Shown: in pieces, positions 51,721 through 60,799 of the stretch
Position numbering within the stretch: the first letter of the stretch is position 1
Layout of the letters: each line of letters begins with the position of its first letter
Assembly: GCA_030018455.1 (NCBI GenBank)
Contig: JASEFU010000004.1
Coordinates: 1 to 64,000, forward strand
Source: Dehalococcoidia bacterium
GTDB lineage: Bacteria > Chloroflexota > Dehalococcoidia > DSTF01 > JALHUB01
Reading direction: 5' to 3'
Length of the DNA stretch: 64,000 nt
The notes under the pieces: model-generated
The model's input: the letters and a program-made list of their open reading frames with translations, nothing else
Told to the model about the DNA's origin: nothing
Database searches by the model: none
Position numbers and translations under genes: made by a program

Positions 51721-52566
51721 ATGGAGGCTCTGACCACCGCGCTTGTCGCCGGGATCAGCCATGACCGCGTCACCGATTGGCTGGTCACGCACGGGCTGCG
51801 CATCCTCGTTATCGCCGCCGTCGCCGCCGTTCTTGTCGTCGCGCTACGACGCCTCGTCCCCGGCGCCGTCGACGCCATGATGCGACGCCGCCTGCTCGGC
51901 CGCACGGAAGAGGAGGCGGTGAAGCGCGTCAACACCCTGACGCTGGTCTTCGTGCGCACTGGCGAGGTCGTGATCGTCGTCGCCGGGCTGTTCACCGCCC
52001 TGCCGGAGCTGGGGATAAACATCGCCCCCGTGCTGGCGGGCGTCGGCATCGTCGGCATCGCCGTCGGCTTCGGCGCCCAGACGCTCGTCCGCGACACGAT
52101 AAACGGTCTGTTCATCCTCATCGAGAACCAGTACGGCATCGGCGACAGCGTAACGGTGGCGGGCATCTTCGGGCGCGTGGAGGACGTGAGCCTGCGGCGC
52201 ACCGTGCTGCGCGACCTCGACGGGACGGTGCACAGCATCCCCAACAGCCAGATTGGGGTGGCGAGCAACCACACGCGCGAATGGTCGGGCGTGAACATGA
52301 ACGTGACGGTGGCCTACAGCGCCGACCTCGACCGGGCGACGGCGGTGATCGACGCCGTGGGCCGCGAGATGGCGTCGGACGCGGAGTGGGGGCCGCAGAT
52401 CGTGGAGGCGCCGCACGTGGTGCGGGTGGAGGCGTTCAAGGACTCGGGGGTATCGCTGAAGGTGATGGGCGTGACCAAGCCGGTGCGTCAGTGGGAGGTG
52501 ATGGGGGAGATGCGGCGTCGCTTGAAGAAGGCGCTGGAGTCAGAGGGCATCGAACTCCGCTGGTAG
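51721..52566 (+). CDS. MscS-family mechanosensitive channel
   Basis: A 281-residue protein with three N-terminal membrane helices, the third being GVGIVGIAVGFGAQTLVRDTI (about 115-135), a Gly/Ala-rich TM3 pore helix typical of MscS. The beta domain follows: ENQYGIGDSVTVAGIFGRVEDVSLRRTVLRDLDGTVHSIPNSQI (about 142-187). The C-terminal alpha/beta vestibule completes it. It opens under hypo-osmotic membrane tension. ATG 51721 is preceded by GGAAGGAAGT. Not part of an obvious operon. Confidence 0.93.
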   Translation: MEALTTALVAGISHDRVTDWLVTHGLRILVIAAVAAVLVVALRRLVPGAVDAMMRRRLLGRTEEEAVKRVNTLTLVFVRTGEVVIVVAGLFTALPELGINIAPVLAGVGIVGIAVGFGAQTLVRDTINGLFILIENQYGIGDSVTVAGIFGRVEDVSLRRTVLRDLDGTVHSIPNSQIGVASNHTREWSGVNMNVTVAYSADLDRATAVIDAVGREMASDAEWGPQIVEAPHVVRVEAFKDSGVSLKVMGVTKPVRQWEVMGEMRRRLKKALESEGIELRW

Positions 52567-52594
52567 GCATGGCACAACTCGACTTCGGCAGGGC

Positions 52595-52608
52595 TGAAGC
52601 CCTCCCCT
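52595..52608. repeat. 14-bp repeat, copy 1
   Basis: TGAAGCCCTCCCCT occurs here and again at 53228-53241 in the same orientation. Here it is preceded by AGGGC, so AGGGCTGAAGCCCT forms a small palindrome like dispersed intergenic REP-like elements. Confidence 0.5.
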
Positions 52609-52754
52609 ACATCTGCAGCGACCGGCGCGGACTCGCGGGCTGGCGCTGCCTTCTGCGCTGTCGCTGAGCCGCATCGTCGTCCCGACACGGCGACGCGCCC
52701 GGCCTGCGGGCGAACCCGGAAGCGCCGATTATCCTGTTGAGAGGCGTGAATTCG

Positions 52755-53216
52755 ATGCGCAAGTTGCTGGCACTTGTCATTGGCACGGTCGCTACCGGCT
52801 GGGCGGTCGGCAGGATCCTGGGTCTGGACAAGAACCGGCCTGCCCTGCCGGCGATAAGACTGCCGGGCGAGCCGCAGGCGGCGGGTGACGCCCGTCGCGG
52901 AAGCGCGGCACGGCGTTCTCCCGCGCCCGCCTGCGAAGATGACGACGCCGCGCAGACTCCTGCACAGTCGGAAGAGCCTTTGCCTCCTTCAGCGGTCGAT
53001 CTCGCTCCCGGAGAGGACGTCCCAACCGAGCCCGCGAATCTGGTCTTCATGGAAGCTTTCAGGGCGCAACGATCGGAGTTGGAAGCGGGTGATGGTTTGC
53101 CCTCGTCCTTGTCCCCGAACGAAAACGCGAGGATGAAAAGCGTCCGGAATGAGGTTGACCGGCGCTTCGAACGGCTGTCGAAGAGAGGCCGCCGCGGTAA
53201 GAGAGACGCGGCGTAG
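52755..53216 (+). CDS. Hypothetical protein with one N-terminal membrane segment
   Basis: A 153-residue frame beginning MRKLLALVIGTVATGWAVGRIL, a signal-anchor-like helix, followed by a Pro/Ala/Glu-rich, probably disordered region and a basic helical end (RRFERLSKRGRRGKRD). No family is recognised. ATG 52755 has GAGAGGCG about 11 bases upstream. It lies between two copies of a 14-bp repeat. Coding status is moderately supported by the hydrophobic start only. Confidence 0.45.
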   Translation: MRKLLALVIGTVATGWAVGRILGLDKNRPALPAIRLPGEPQAAGDARRGSAARRSPAPACEDDDAAQTPAQSEEPLPPSAVDLAPGEDVPTEPANLVFMEAFRAQRSELEAGDGLPSSLSPNENARMKSVRNEVDRRFERLSKRGRRGKRDAA

Positions 53217-53227
53217 ATGCTATGAGG

Positions 53228-53241
53228 TGAAGCCCTCCCCT
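53228..53241. repeat. 14-bp repeat, copy 2
   Basis: Second identical copy of TGAAGCCCTCCCCT, just after the hypothetical gene; the palindromic half seen in copy 1 is missing. Confidence 0.5.
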
Positions 53242-53321
53242 GCGTGGTTGCAGGCGGGTGCGGACGGGGCACGGAGGCCGACCCTGCCGGACTGGGAGCG
53301 GGTCCGAGACTCGCGCTGTCG

Positions 53322-54785
53322 TTAGCCCTTGATCACGCCGAGCGGGCGCATGCGGGCGACTTTGCGCGCTATCCCCGCGCGGTCCAGCACCTCGACCACG
53401 TCCGCCACGTCCTTGTAGGCCTCGCTTGCTTCCTCCGCCAGCAGCGCGCGGTTCTGCGCCCGTATCACGATCCCCTGCGCCTGTAGCCGCGCGGCGATGT
53501 CGATGCCCTTCAGCGCCCGCTTCGCCGCGCCCCGGCTCTGCATCCGTCCCGCGCCGTGACAGGTCGAGCCCCACGTCTCCGCCATCGCCTGCTCCGTCCC
53601 CACGCAGAGGTACGAGTAGCGCCCCATGTCGCCGGGCACGAGCACGGGTTGGCCGACGTCGCGGTACTTCGTGGGCACCTCGGGATGGCCGGCGGGGAAG
53701 GCGCGCGTCGCCCCCTTGCGGTGGACGCAGAGGCGCGTTCGCCGGGCGTCGACGCGGTGCTCCTCGATCTTGGCGATGTTATGGGCGACGTCGTACACCT
53801 GCTGGAGGCCAATCTCTTCGACGCTGCGGCCGAGGACGCGCGCGACGGCCTGTCGCGTCCAGTGGGCGATGGCCTGGCGGTTGGCCCAGGCGAAATTGGC
53901 GGCGGCGGCCATGGCGGCGAGGTAGTCTTTCCCCTCCTTCGACTTGATGGGCGCGCAGGCGAGCTGCTTGTCTGGCAGCGAGATGTGGTACTTACGGGCC
54001 GCCTTCTCCATGACGTCGAGGTAGTCCTGGCAGACCTGATGGCCGAAGCCGCGCGACCCGCAATGGAAGAAGACGACGACCTGCCCGACGCCGAGGTCGA
54101 GGCCGAAGGCGCGGGCGGCGGCCTCATCGTACACGGCCTCAACGGCCTGCACTTCGAGGAAGTGGTTGCCGGCGCCCAGCGTGCCGAGCTGTTCGTGGCC
54201 GCGCTGACGCGCCCGCTGGCTGACGGTCGCGGGGCTGGCGCCGGGAATCGCTCCACGCGACTCCGTGGCGTCGAGGTCGGCTTCCGTGCCGTAGCCGCGC
54301 TCGACCATCCAGGCGGCGCCGCGCACCATGATCTCGTCGAGCTCGGCGTTGGAGACACGCAGCGGGCCGTGGGCGCCGAGGCCGGAGGGAACGTCTCGGA
54401 AGAGCTGGTCGACAAGCGGCTTCATGACGGGGCGGACTTCGTCCTCCATCAGGTTCGTGCGCAGGAGGCGGGTGCCGCAGTTGATGTCGAAGCCGACGCC
54501 GCCCGGGGAGACGACGCCGTCGTCGAGGCGCATCGCCGCCACGCCGCCAATGGGAAAGCCGTAGCCCCAGTGGATGTCGGGCATGGCGAGCGAGTGGCCC
54601 ACGATACCGGGGAGGAAGGCGACGTTCGCCACCTGCTCGATCGCTTCGTCCTCGGCCATGGAGCGGAGCATTGGCTCGTCGGCGAAGATGAGGCCGGGGA
54701 CGCGCATCCCCGTCTTGTAGCCGGTGGGTAAGCGCCAGCGGTAGTCGTCCACCTTCTCGAGGACATTGAACCATCCTTTCGCCAT
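53322..54785 (-). CDS. rtcB: RNA-splicing ligase RtcB
   Basis: A 487-residue RtcB, full length. Metal and guanylylation residues are present: FLPGIVGHSLAMPDIHWGYG (about 57-76), DINCGTRLLRTNL (the conserved Cys metal ligand, about 100-112), LGAGNHFLEV (about 200-209), FHCGSRGFGHQ (about 235-245), and STCHGAGRMQSRGAAKR near residue 403, whose CHGAGR contains the guanylylated His. It joins 2',3'-cyclic-phosphate or 3'-phosphate RNA ends to 5'-OH ends using GTP and Mn2+. It is encoded 26 bases after archease on the same strand, so the two are an operon. ATG 54785 has an AGGTGTCGCC leader. Confidence 0.96.
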   Translation of the reverse strand: MAKGWFNVLEKVDDYRWRLPTGYKTGMRVPGLIFADEPMLRSMAEDEAIEQVANVAFLPGIVGHSLAMPDIHWGYGFPIGGVAAMRLDDGVVSPGGVGFDINCGTRLLRTNLMEDEVRPVMKPLVDQLFRDVPSGLGAHGPLRVSNAELDEIMVRGAAWMVERGYGTEADLDATESRGAIPGASPATVSQRARQRGHEQLGTLGAGNHFLEVQAVEAVYDEAAARAFGLDLGVGQVVVFFHCGSRGFGHQVCQDYLDVMEKAARKYHISLPDKQLACAPIKSKEGKDYLAAMAAAANFAWANRQAIAHWTRQAVARVLGRSVEEIGLQQVYDVAHNIAKIEEHRVDARRTRLCVHRKGATRAFPAGHPEVPTKYRDVGQPVLVPGDMGRYSYLCVGTEQAMAETWGSTCHGAGRMQSRGAAKRALKGIDIAARLQAQGIVIRAQNRALLAEEASEAYKDVADVVEVLDRAGIARKVARMRPLGVIKG

Positions 54786-54811
54786 GGCGACACCTCCATC
54801 GTCCCGCCGGG

Positions 54812-55240
54812 CTAGATGTCGAAGATTACGCGGACGCGGTAGCCGCCGTCCTCGCGGCCCACCTGGAGCTGGTGCCGCGTCACCGCCTTGATCATGAGCT
54901 GCGGGTTGTGCCGCCCGATATCGAGCGGCTCCCCGAACGCGCGGGCGGCCAGCCTGGTGTCCGACAGCGCGTCGACATCGAAGCGCCTGAACACGAGGCC
55001 GTCGACCTCGCTGATGAACAGCAGCTCGCTCAGCCAGTGGACGACGAGCCCCTCAGGGTCGTCCGCTTGCACGTCGATGCAGCGCTCCTCGCGCTCCGCC
55101 ACGCGCTCGAGATCGACCATAAGCGAGAACATGCCGCGGGCGGCGTTGGCGAACGCCTCGGCGAGGGTGTCGCCGCGGGCGACGATGCCGACGTCGGCGG
55201 TGTGGTCGAAGACCTCGAAGGGCGGCGGCTGCTCCATCAT
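54812..55240 (-). CDS. Archease
   Basis: A 142-residue archease: FEVFDHTADVGIVARGDTLAEAFANAARGMFSLM (about 9-42) with the conserved HTAD, and a C-terminal KAVTRHQLQVGREDGGYRVRVIFDI with the conserved acidic end. Archease activates RtcB by promoting guanylylation and multiple turnover. It is immediately upstream of rtcB. The start may be the first or second of two adjacent ATG codons; GAGGGAG precedes them. Confidence 0.94.
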   Translation of the reverse strand: MMEQPPPFEVFDHTADVGIVARGDTLAEAFANAARGMFSLMVDLERVAEREERCIDVQADDPEGLVVHWLSELLFISEVDGLVFRRFDVDALSDTRLAARAFGEPLDIGRHNPQLMIKAVTRHQLQVGREDGGYRVRVIFDI

Positions 55241-55504
55241 CGGGCTCCCTCAGGTCAAGTATGGCATCGCCGGATCGAGGGGGTCAATGACGGGGGCGGG
55301 CGGTCTGTCAACGGATGGTTAACGGATAAGCGGATGAGCGAGCGAGCGTATGATTGGTGTACAGTTCTGCGGGATGAATCCCGCGGCTTCTCGTTAGGCG
55401 GCGTGGTCGGCGCGCTGCTGAAGCGGCGTTTGGGCCGCTAGCATCGCAGCGTCTTTCTGCTGAAGCGTCGCCTGGCTGCAAGCAACCCTCGCGCACCCGC
55501 GCCG

Positions 55505-56284
55505 CTAGCGCCTCGTCTCCCGCCAGAGCGATTCGAGCTCTTCGATGGGCAGCGATGACAGGTCGAGCGAGCGCTCGCGCACCAGCGACTCGAGAGCCGT
55601 GAAACGCTCGACGAAGCGGCGCGCGGCCGCCCGCAGCGAGTCCTCTGCATCCAGCTCCAGCTTGCGGGCGAGGCTTACCAGCAGCCACAGCACGTCGCCC
55701 AGCTCCTCGCGACGCTCCTCCGGTGTCGACGCCTCTCGCAGCTCGCGCACCTCCTCCGACAGCTTGTCGAGCACGTCGTCCACGCGCGGCCACTCGAATC
55801 CCGTCGCGGCGGCCCGCTCCTGTAGCGCCTGGCTGTAGGCGAGGGCGGGCATCGCCAGCGTGACGCCTTCGAGGGCGGAGCGACCTTCGCCGCGTTCTCG
55901 CTCCTTTATCGCCTCCCACTTGAGCACGACCTCCTCCGCCGTCTCGACGGGGGTGTCGCCGAAGACGTGCGGGTGGCGGCGCAGCAGCTTGGTCGCGATG
56001 CCTTCGATGACGTCATGCACGTCGAACTGGCCCGCCTCGGAGGCTATCTGCGAGTGGAGCATGATCTGGAGGAGCAGGTCGCCCAGCTCCTCGCGCAGCT
56101 TAGTGATGTCGCCGTCGTCGAGGGCGCCGGCGGTCTCGTACGCTTCTTCGAGGAGGAAGGGGCGCAGGCTGTCGTGGGTCTGGGCGCGGTCCCAGGGGCA
56201 GCCGTCGGGGGCGCGCAGGCGGGTGATGATGTGTTCGAGGGCGGCGAAGGAGCGAACGTCGAGATCGGGCGGCAGCGGCGGCAT
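55505..56284 (-). CDS. mazG: Nucleoside triphosphate pyrophosphohydrolase MazG
   Basis: A 259-residue MazG with two tandem all-alpha domains. The first has LLEEAYETAGALDDGD and LREELGDLLLQIMLHS (about 45-75), the EExxE-12-28-ExxD Mg2+-binding pattern, and WDRAQTHDSLRPFL near 30. The second, about 165-230, has LSEEVRELREA and EELGDVLWLLVSLAR. It hydrolyses (d)NTPs to monophosphates and may lower ppGpp. It is divergent from the DUF1461 gene, whose promoter lies in the gap. Confidence 0.92.
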   Translation of the reverse strand: MPPLPPDLDVRSFAALEHIITRLRAPDGCPWDRAQTHDSLRPFLLEEAYETAGALDDGDITKLREELGDLLLQIMLHSQIASEAGQFDVHDVIEGIATKLLRRHPHVFGDTPVETAEEVVLKWEAIKERERGEGRSALEGVTLAMPALAYSQALQERAAATGFEWPRVDDVLDKLSEEVRELREASTPEERREELGDVLWLLVSLARKLELDAEDSLRAAARRFVERFTALESLVRERSLDLSSLPIEELESLWRETRR

Positions 56285-56324
56285 GGGCCTCTCCCTTCAG
56301 GTTCGAAAACTGTCTGCCAAACGC

Positions 56325-56353
56325 TTGACAGTGCTAAAGCGCTTATCTAGTAT
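56325..56353 (+). promoter_or_regulatory. Promoter for the DUF1461 membrane protein
   Basis: A perfect TTGACA (56325-56330) with TAGTAT at a 17-base spacing (56348-56353); TATACT follows at 56351-56356. The leader to TTG 56406 is about 45 bases. Confidence 0.6.
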
Positions 56354-56405
56354 ACTTCTAAGCTCTCCTGCTTGTCGGCGGGCTGATATCCGGAGGAGGA
56401 GCGGC

Positions 56406-57128
56406 TTGGGGGTCATCCGCGGCCTGGCGACACTTCTCTTCATCATTGCTATCCCTGTCGCCCTCATCGGGACGAACGTGCGCTATCTGGCGAATGAGGA
56501 GCGCGTCTACGAGTACGCTTTCGATGAGTACGACGCCCCCGCACGGATGGGCATCGCGCGCGCCGAGCTCATGCGGGCGAGCGCCGAGCTGCGCGAGTAC
56601 TTCAACAACGACGCCGATGCGTTCTTCACCCGCGTCGAGACGGGCGGCAAGGAAGTGCCGCTGTTCAACGACCGCGAGATTGCCCACCTGAAGGACGTCA
56701 AGCAGCTCTTCGGCTTCGTGTTCACGGCGCACGAAATAGCCTTCGTGTACATACTAGCGTACGTGGTTGCGATATTCATCTGGGCGCGGGAGAAACCGCT
56801 GCGCTCGCTTGCCGTGCAGTCGCTCATCGGAAGCGCGCTGACGATAGGCTTCATCGCCTTCCTGGCCGTGTTCGCTATCAGCGGCTTCGAGCGCGCGTTC
56901 GAGCAGTTTCACCTCATCGCCTTCACGAACGACCTCTGGCAGCTCGACCCGGCGACGGACCGCCTGATCCAGATGTTCCCGGAGGAGTTCTGGTTCGACG
57001 TGACAATACTGACGGGCCTGCTGACGGTGGTCGAGGCGGCGATCATCTGCATACTGGCCACGATACACATCGGGGTGAGCCGTCGGGTGGAAGCGGCCTC
57101 GTTCGTGGCCAGCGGCGAACGGGTATGA
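56406..57128 (+). CDS. TIGR01906/DUF1461 integral membrane protein
   Basis: A 240-residue membrane protein with an N-terminal helix (about 5-22), an external region with RYLANEERVYEYAF and FNNDADAF, and three more helices (about 112-132, 138-160, 195-220). This fits the TIGR01906 family of DUF1461 membrane proteins, seen in Chloroflexota and Firmicutes, function unknown. The TTG start has GGAGGAGGA just upstream. It ends at a strong shared terminator. Confidence 0.82.
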   Translation: MGVIRGLATLLFIIAIPVALIGTNVRYLANEERVYEYAFDEYDAPARMGIARAELMRASAELREYFNNDADAFFTRVETGGKEVPLFNDREIAHLKDVKQLFGFVFTAHEIAFVYILAYVVAIFIWAREKPLRSLAVQSLIGSALTIGFIAFLAVFAISGFERAFEQFHLIAFTNDLWQLDPATDRLIQMFPEEFWFDVTILTGLLTVVEAAIICILATIHIGVSRRVEAASFVASGERV

Positions 57129-57144
57129 CCCCGGCCGCAAACGA

Positions 57145-57169
57145 GAAAGGGAGCGAGTCGCTCCCTTTC
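57145..57169. terminator. Bidirectional intrinsic terminator
   Basis: An 11-bp perfect stem GAAAGGGAGCG / CGCTCCCTTTC with a 3-base AGT loop sits between the convergent DUF1461 and FmdB genes. There are A-rich and T-rich ends in both directions. Confidence 0.7.
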
Positions 57170-57190
57170 CAAACCCTCCTCGATTGTACC

Positions 57191-57418
57191 TTAGATAGAA
57201 CAGCTACTGCAGTCTCCCGTCGAGCAGGTGCTGCAGGCGCTGGCCACAGATGAAACGTCGCCCTCGGCGCTCTTCGTTAGGGCGGAGAAGACGGAAATGA
57301 CGCGCTCGGCGCCCTCGTGTCCCTCGGGGCAGGAGGCGGGGTCGCCGGCGCGGCTCATCGGCCGCAGCAGCTCGAACTTCTTCTCGCAAGTTGGACAGTA
57401 GTACTCGTAAAGGGGCAT
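57191..57418 (-). CDS. FmdB-type zinc-ribbon protein
   Basis: A 75-residue protein starting MPLYEYYCPTCEKKFELLRP, the FmdB/zinc_ribbon_8 signature. The second Cys in ASCPEGHEGAERVISVFS completes a CxxC...C(x)nH-like ribbon. The C-terminal tail is Ser/Cys-rich (CSTCSTGDCSSCSI), carrying five more Cys, which may bind further metal. FmdB proteins are small regulators or zinc carriers of unclear function. Confidence 0.88.
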   Translation of the reverse strand: MPLYEYYCPTCEKKFELLRPMSRAGDPASCPEGHEGAERVISVFSALTKSAEGDVSSVASACSTCSTGDCSSCSI

Positions 57419-57487
57419 CTTGCGCTCCTGACTTCGATAACGCCATCTATTGATATCGTAGGACGGGGCGAAGGAGAAGTCAAACGC

Positions 57488-57531
57488 CGTGGCGGGCAGG
57501 CCTGTCCGCCGCAGGCGGGATGCCCGCCACG
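57488..57531. repeat. Long hairpin element upstream of fmdB-like gene
   Basis: An 11-bp inverted repeat CGTGGCGGGCA / TGCCCGCCACG encloses a smaller CCGCC/GGCGG hairpin. It resembles REP-type elements and could also terminate rpoD transcription, since it lies just after the rpoD stop in that gene's direction. Confidence 0.55.
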
Positions 57532-57565
57532 TGAGGCGCCCACACGCCCACTGGGGGAAGCCTCG

Positions 57566-59119
57566 CTACTCGAGGTAGTCTTTCAGTTTGCGGCTGCGCG
57601 TGGGATGCCGCAGCTTGCGCAGCGCCTTCGCCTCTATCTGGCGGATGCGCTCGCGCGTCACGTTGAATTCGCGTCCCACCTCTTCCAGCGTGCGGCTGCG
57701 GCCGTCCTCCAGACCGAAGCGCAGCTCCAACACCTTGCGCTCGCGCGGCGTCAGGCTCGCCAGCACCTCCATCACCTGGTCCTTCAGTAGCTGGTGCGAC
57801 GCGGCATCCGGCGGGGCGAGCGCGGCCGAGTCCTCGATGAAGTCGCCGAGGTGGCTGTCTTCTTCTTCGCCAATCGGCGTCTCCAGCGATACAGGCTCCT
57901 GCGACACCTTGATTATCTCGCGCACCCGCTCGGGAGCTATCTCCATGCCGCGCCCGATCTCGTCGCTGGTGGGCTCACGCCCGTACTCCTGGACGAGCCG
58001 GCGGCTGACGCGCACCAGCTTGTTGATCGTTTCCACCATGTGCACGGGGATGCGTATCGTCCTCGCCTGGTCGGCGATGGCGCGGGTTATCGCCTGGCGG
58101 ATCCACCAGGTCGCGTAAGTGCTGAACTTGTAGCCCTTGCGGTAATCGAACTTCTCGACCGCCCTGATGAGGCCGATGTTGCCCTCCTGGATGAGGTCGA
58201 GGAGCGACATGCCGCGCCCGATGTACTTCTTGGCGACGCTGACCACGAGGCGCAGGTTGGCCTCCGTCAGCCGCTTCTCCGACTTGAACCCCTCGTCTTT
58301 CAGACGCTCGAAGCGGGCGCGGAATAGCGATTCGTGGGCGGAGAGCGCTTCGTACTTGTCCCACGGAGGCGGGAGTAGCTTGCCTTCGCCGCCTGCCGCT
58401 TCCGCCGCAATCCTCACCAGTTCGGGGGTGAGGATGTGCGTAACGATGGACAGCCGGACGAGCGTCTGGTCGGCCTGGCCGGGCTGCAAGCGCAAGGTCT
58501 GCGAAAGGGCGGTCGCCAGGTCTTGGTCGAGCTCGCCGTCAAGCGCCGAGCGGAGCACGGGGTCGGCGATACGCTGCGAGAGCGACTGTTTGCCGAGGTT
58601 GAGCTCCTTCACGATGGCGTTCATGATCCTGCGCATGTCGTGCAGCTCGCCCAGCAACGTGAGGAAAACATCGACCCCGGTAGCGTTGCGGCCGTGCTCC
58701 TCCAGCCAGCGTCTCTCGATGCGCTGGATGTGCTTCCCTTCTTCCATGGCGCGGGCCAGGCGCTTTTCGTCTTCGGCGGTCAGGAGGTACACTTTGCCGA
58801 TTTCGCGAAGGTACATGCGTACGGGATCATCGATCCCCTCCTGCTCCTCCAGGGGGACCTCCTCGCCCCTCTCTACCTTGGGCCTCTCTTCTTCCTCCTC
58901 TTCCTCCTCGTGCCACTCAGCGGCCGGGGGTTCAACAGAAGCCAGTTCCCTGTCGCTCTCGATTACCGACAGGCCCCTGTCCGAGAGCCGGGTATATACT
59001 TTTTCGAGCGGTTGGATGTCGTCTTCGTGGTCTTCGATCTGGAGGCCCTTGTCTTTGGCCTCCTCGATCAGATCATCGTGCTCTTCGATGTCGTCAAAAT
59101 CGCCGTTCATTATCATCAC
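57566..59119 (-). CDS. rpoD: RNA polymerase primary sigma factor RpoD
   Basis: A 517-residue sigma-70. An acidic, Glu-rich N terminus (poly-Glu near residues 70-80) precedes region 1.2 ([21 protein letters not shown], about 97-117). A non-conserved region (about 130-270) follows. Region 2 has [31 protein letters not shown] and the -10-recognition helix [19 protein letters not shown] (about 330-350). Region 3 and region 4 end with [27 protein letters not shown]. The N-terminal start is ambiguous among GTG 59119, ATG 59116 and ATG 59110. It is 15 bases after dnaG. Confidence 0.97.
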   Translation of the reverse strand: MMIMNGDFDDIEEHDDLIEEAKDKGLQIEDHEDDIQPLEKVYTRLSDRGLSVIESDRELASVEPPAAEWHEEEEEEEERPKVERGEEVPLEEQEGIDDPVRMYLREIGKVYLLTAEDEKRLARAMEEGKHIQRIERRWLEEHGRNATGVDVFLTLLGELHDMRRIMNAIVKELNLGKQSLSQRIADPVLRSALDGELDQDLATALSQTLRLQPGQADQTLVRLSIVTHILTPELVRIAAEAAGGEGKLLPPPWDKYEALSAHESLFRARFERLKDEGFKSEKRLTEANLRLVVSVAKKYIGRGMSLLDLIQEGNIGLIRAVEKFDYRKGYKFSTYATWWIRQAITRAIADQARTIRIPVHMVETINKLVRVSRRLVQEYGREPTSDEIGRGMEIAPERVREIIKVSQEPVSLETPIGEEEDSHLGDFIEDSAALAPPDAASHQLLKDQVMEVLASLTPRERKVLELRFGLEDGRSRTLEEVGREFNVTRERIRQIEAKALRKLRHPTRSRKLKDYLE

Positions 59120-59134
59120 CGGATACTCTCAAGA

Positions 59135-60799
59135 TTATTGCGTTTCTCTCTTGCCCCGCCGCCCTGCATGCAGTTTTCGGCTGATCTCCTGATTTCGGAG
59201 AATGAGATAGTTCAACTCCGCTTCTTCGGGGGAAAGTGTGTCACCTTGCGATCCCTCGTTCAGAGAAGTGTAAGCGCTTTTAATGGCGCGGTTCAGCCCC
59301 AGCTTCCGTTCCTTCTCTGAAATGGCAACCGTATTCGCTTCAAGCTCCAATTCTAGTGTACGATTTGTGAGGTGCCGAATACAACTGTCAAGCGCCGCTT
59401 CCGGCGACTTTGCATAAGCATCGAGACTCTTGCCCGCGATACGCTCAAAGCGTTCGTACAAGACTTCCGGCAACTTTTCCCCCAGGGTCTCCTGCTCGGG
59501 GACCTCGACCCAGTACTGGAATAGCTGGCGGTTCTCCGTCAACGAGAAGAGCGCTTCGTCGATGCCCAGGCCTTTCTCACGCAGTTCAGGGAAGCGCAGC
59601 AGCAGGGCAAGGCAGAGCTCCTCGCTCCTGCCCGCGTCCGCTGCCGTCTCCGGTCGATGCCTTGCGACGGATGCGCGGCGCTCCCCCAATGATCCAACGG
59701 GCGGGCGAGCCGGATGATACGGAATCGCCTCCTTTACAAGCTGACGCCAGGTGTCGGGCGACGAGCGTATGATCTGGTCGGGGTCTTTTCCCTCGGGCAG
59801 ATTGATGACGCGGATGTTTGCCCCCTTCTCGTAGGCGATCAGCGTCCCGCGCTCGCTGGCCGCCTGGCCCGCCACGTCGGGGTCGAAGGCGAGAACGAAG
59901 TTCTCCGTGAGCTGGCGCAGGAAGGCTACCTGCCGCTCCGTGAGGGCGGTACCCATGCTGGCCACCACGTTCCGGTTGTCGTGCTGGTGGGCGGCTATTA
60001 CGTCCATATATCCTTCCACTACGATCACCTGGCCGGCCCGCCGGATATGCTCTCTTGCTTTGTCGAGCCCGTAAAGGATCGAACCCTTATCAAAAATCGG
60101 CGTTTGGGGCGTATTCAAGTACTTCGGCGACTCGTCGCTCTCGTTTTCCGCCTCTTTCAGGCGCCGGGAGCCGAAGCCGAGGACCCGTCCCTGCTCGTCC
60201 CGGATGGGAAACATCAGCCGGTCGCGGAAGCGGTCGTACAGCCCGGCGTCTCCCTCGACGAGCAGGCCGGCCCGCAGCAGCTCCACCTCATTGAAGCCGC
60301 GCGCGCGCAGGTACTCGCGCAGCGCGTCCCAGGAATCGGGGCTGTACCCTAACTGGAAAGCCTCCGCCGTCTCCCTGTCAATGCCGCGCATGGTCATGTA
60401 GTCGAGGGCGAGGGCGCCGGGGCTGCTGTTGAAGAGGGCATTCTGAAAAAATACGGCCGCCGCTTCGTTGGCCTGGCGCAGCCGCTCCTTCTGCGCCCGT
60501 TCGCCTCTTCCCGATGCCCTCCGCAGACTCACGCCCGCGCGCTCGGCGAGGAAGCGGAGCGCGCCCGCGAAATCGAGATTGTGGCGGCGCATGACGAACG
60601 TGAAGACGTCGCCGCCGGTGGCGCAGGCGCCGAAGCAGTGCCACCGTTGCCGGTCGGGGAAAACGATGAATGACGGCGTCTTCTCCGGATGGAACGGGCA
60701 GAGCGCTTTGAAGTTGCGGCCGGCCCGTTGAAGCGCCACCGTCTCGCCGATGATGTCGACGATGTCAGTCCGCTGCCTTATCTCGTCGAGCTCCGTCAT
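59135..60799 (-). CDS. dnaG: DNA primase
   Basis: A 554-residue DnaG. The CHC2 zinc finger CPFHPEKTPSF...HCFGACATGGD (about 39-67) has a Cys-x3-Cys pair instead of the common Cys-x2-Cys. TOPRIM catalytic residues are in VIVVEGYMDVIAAH (about 255-268) and FVLAFDPDVAGQAA (about 300-313). The C-terminal helicase-binding domain is degenerate but present. The start ATG 60799 overlaps the DinB-like stop by 4 bases. It makes RNA primers for replication. Gene order DinB-like/dnaG/rpoD is a reduced macromolecular synthesis operon. Confidence 0.95.
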   Translation of the reverse strand: MTELDEIRQRTDIVDIIGETVALQRAGRNFKALCPFHPEKTPSFIVFPDRQRWHCFGACATGGDVFTFVMRRHNLDFAGALRFLAERAGVSLRRASGRGERAQKERLRQANEAAAVFFQNALFNSSPGALALDYMTMRGIDRETAEAFQLGYSPDSWDALREYLRARGFNEVELLRAGLLVEGDAGLYDRFRDRLMFPIRDEQGRVLGFGSRRLKEAENESDESPKYLNTPQTPIFDKGSILYGLDKAREHIRRAGQVIVVEGYMDVIAAHQHDNRNVVASMGTALTERQVAFLRQLTENFVLAFDPDVAGQAASERGTLIAYEKGANIRVINLPEGKDPDQIIRSSPDTWRQLVKEAIPYHPARPPVGSLGERRASVARHRPETAADAGRSEELCLALLLRFPELREKGLGIDEALFSLTENRQLFQYWVEVPEQETLGEKLPEVLYERFERIAGKSLDAYAKSPEAALDSCIRHLTNRTLELELEANTVAISEKERKLGLNRAIKSAYTSLNEGSQGDTLSPEEAELNYLILRNQEISRKLHAGRRGKRETQ

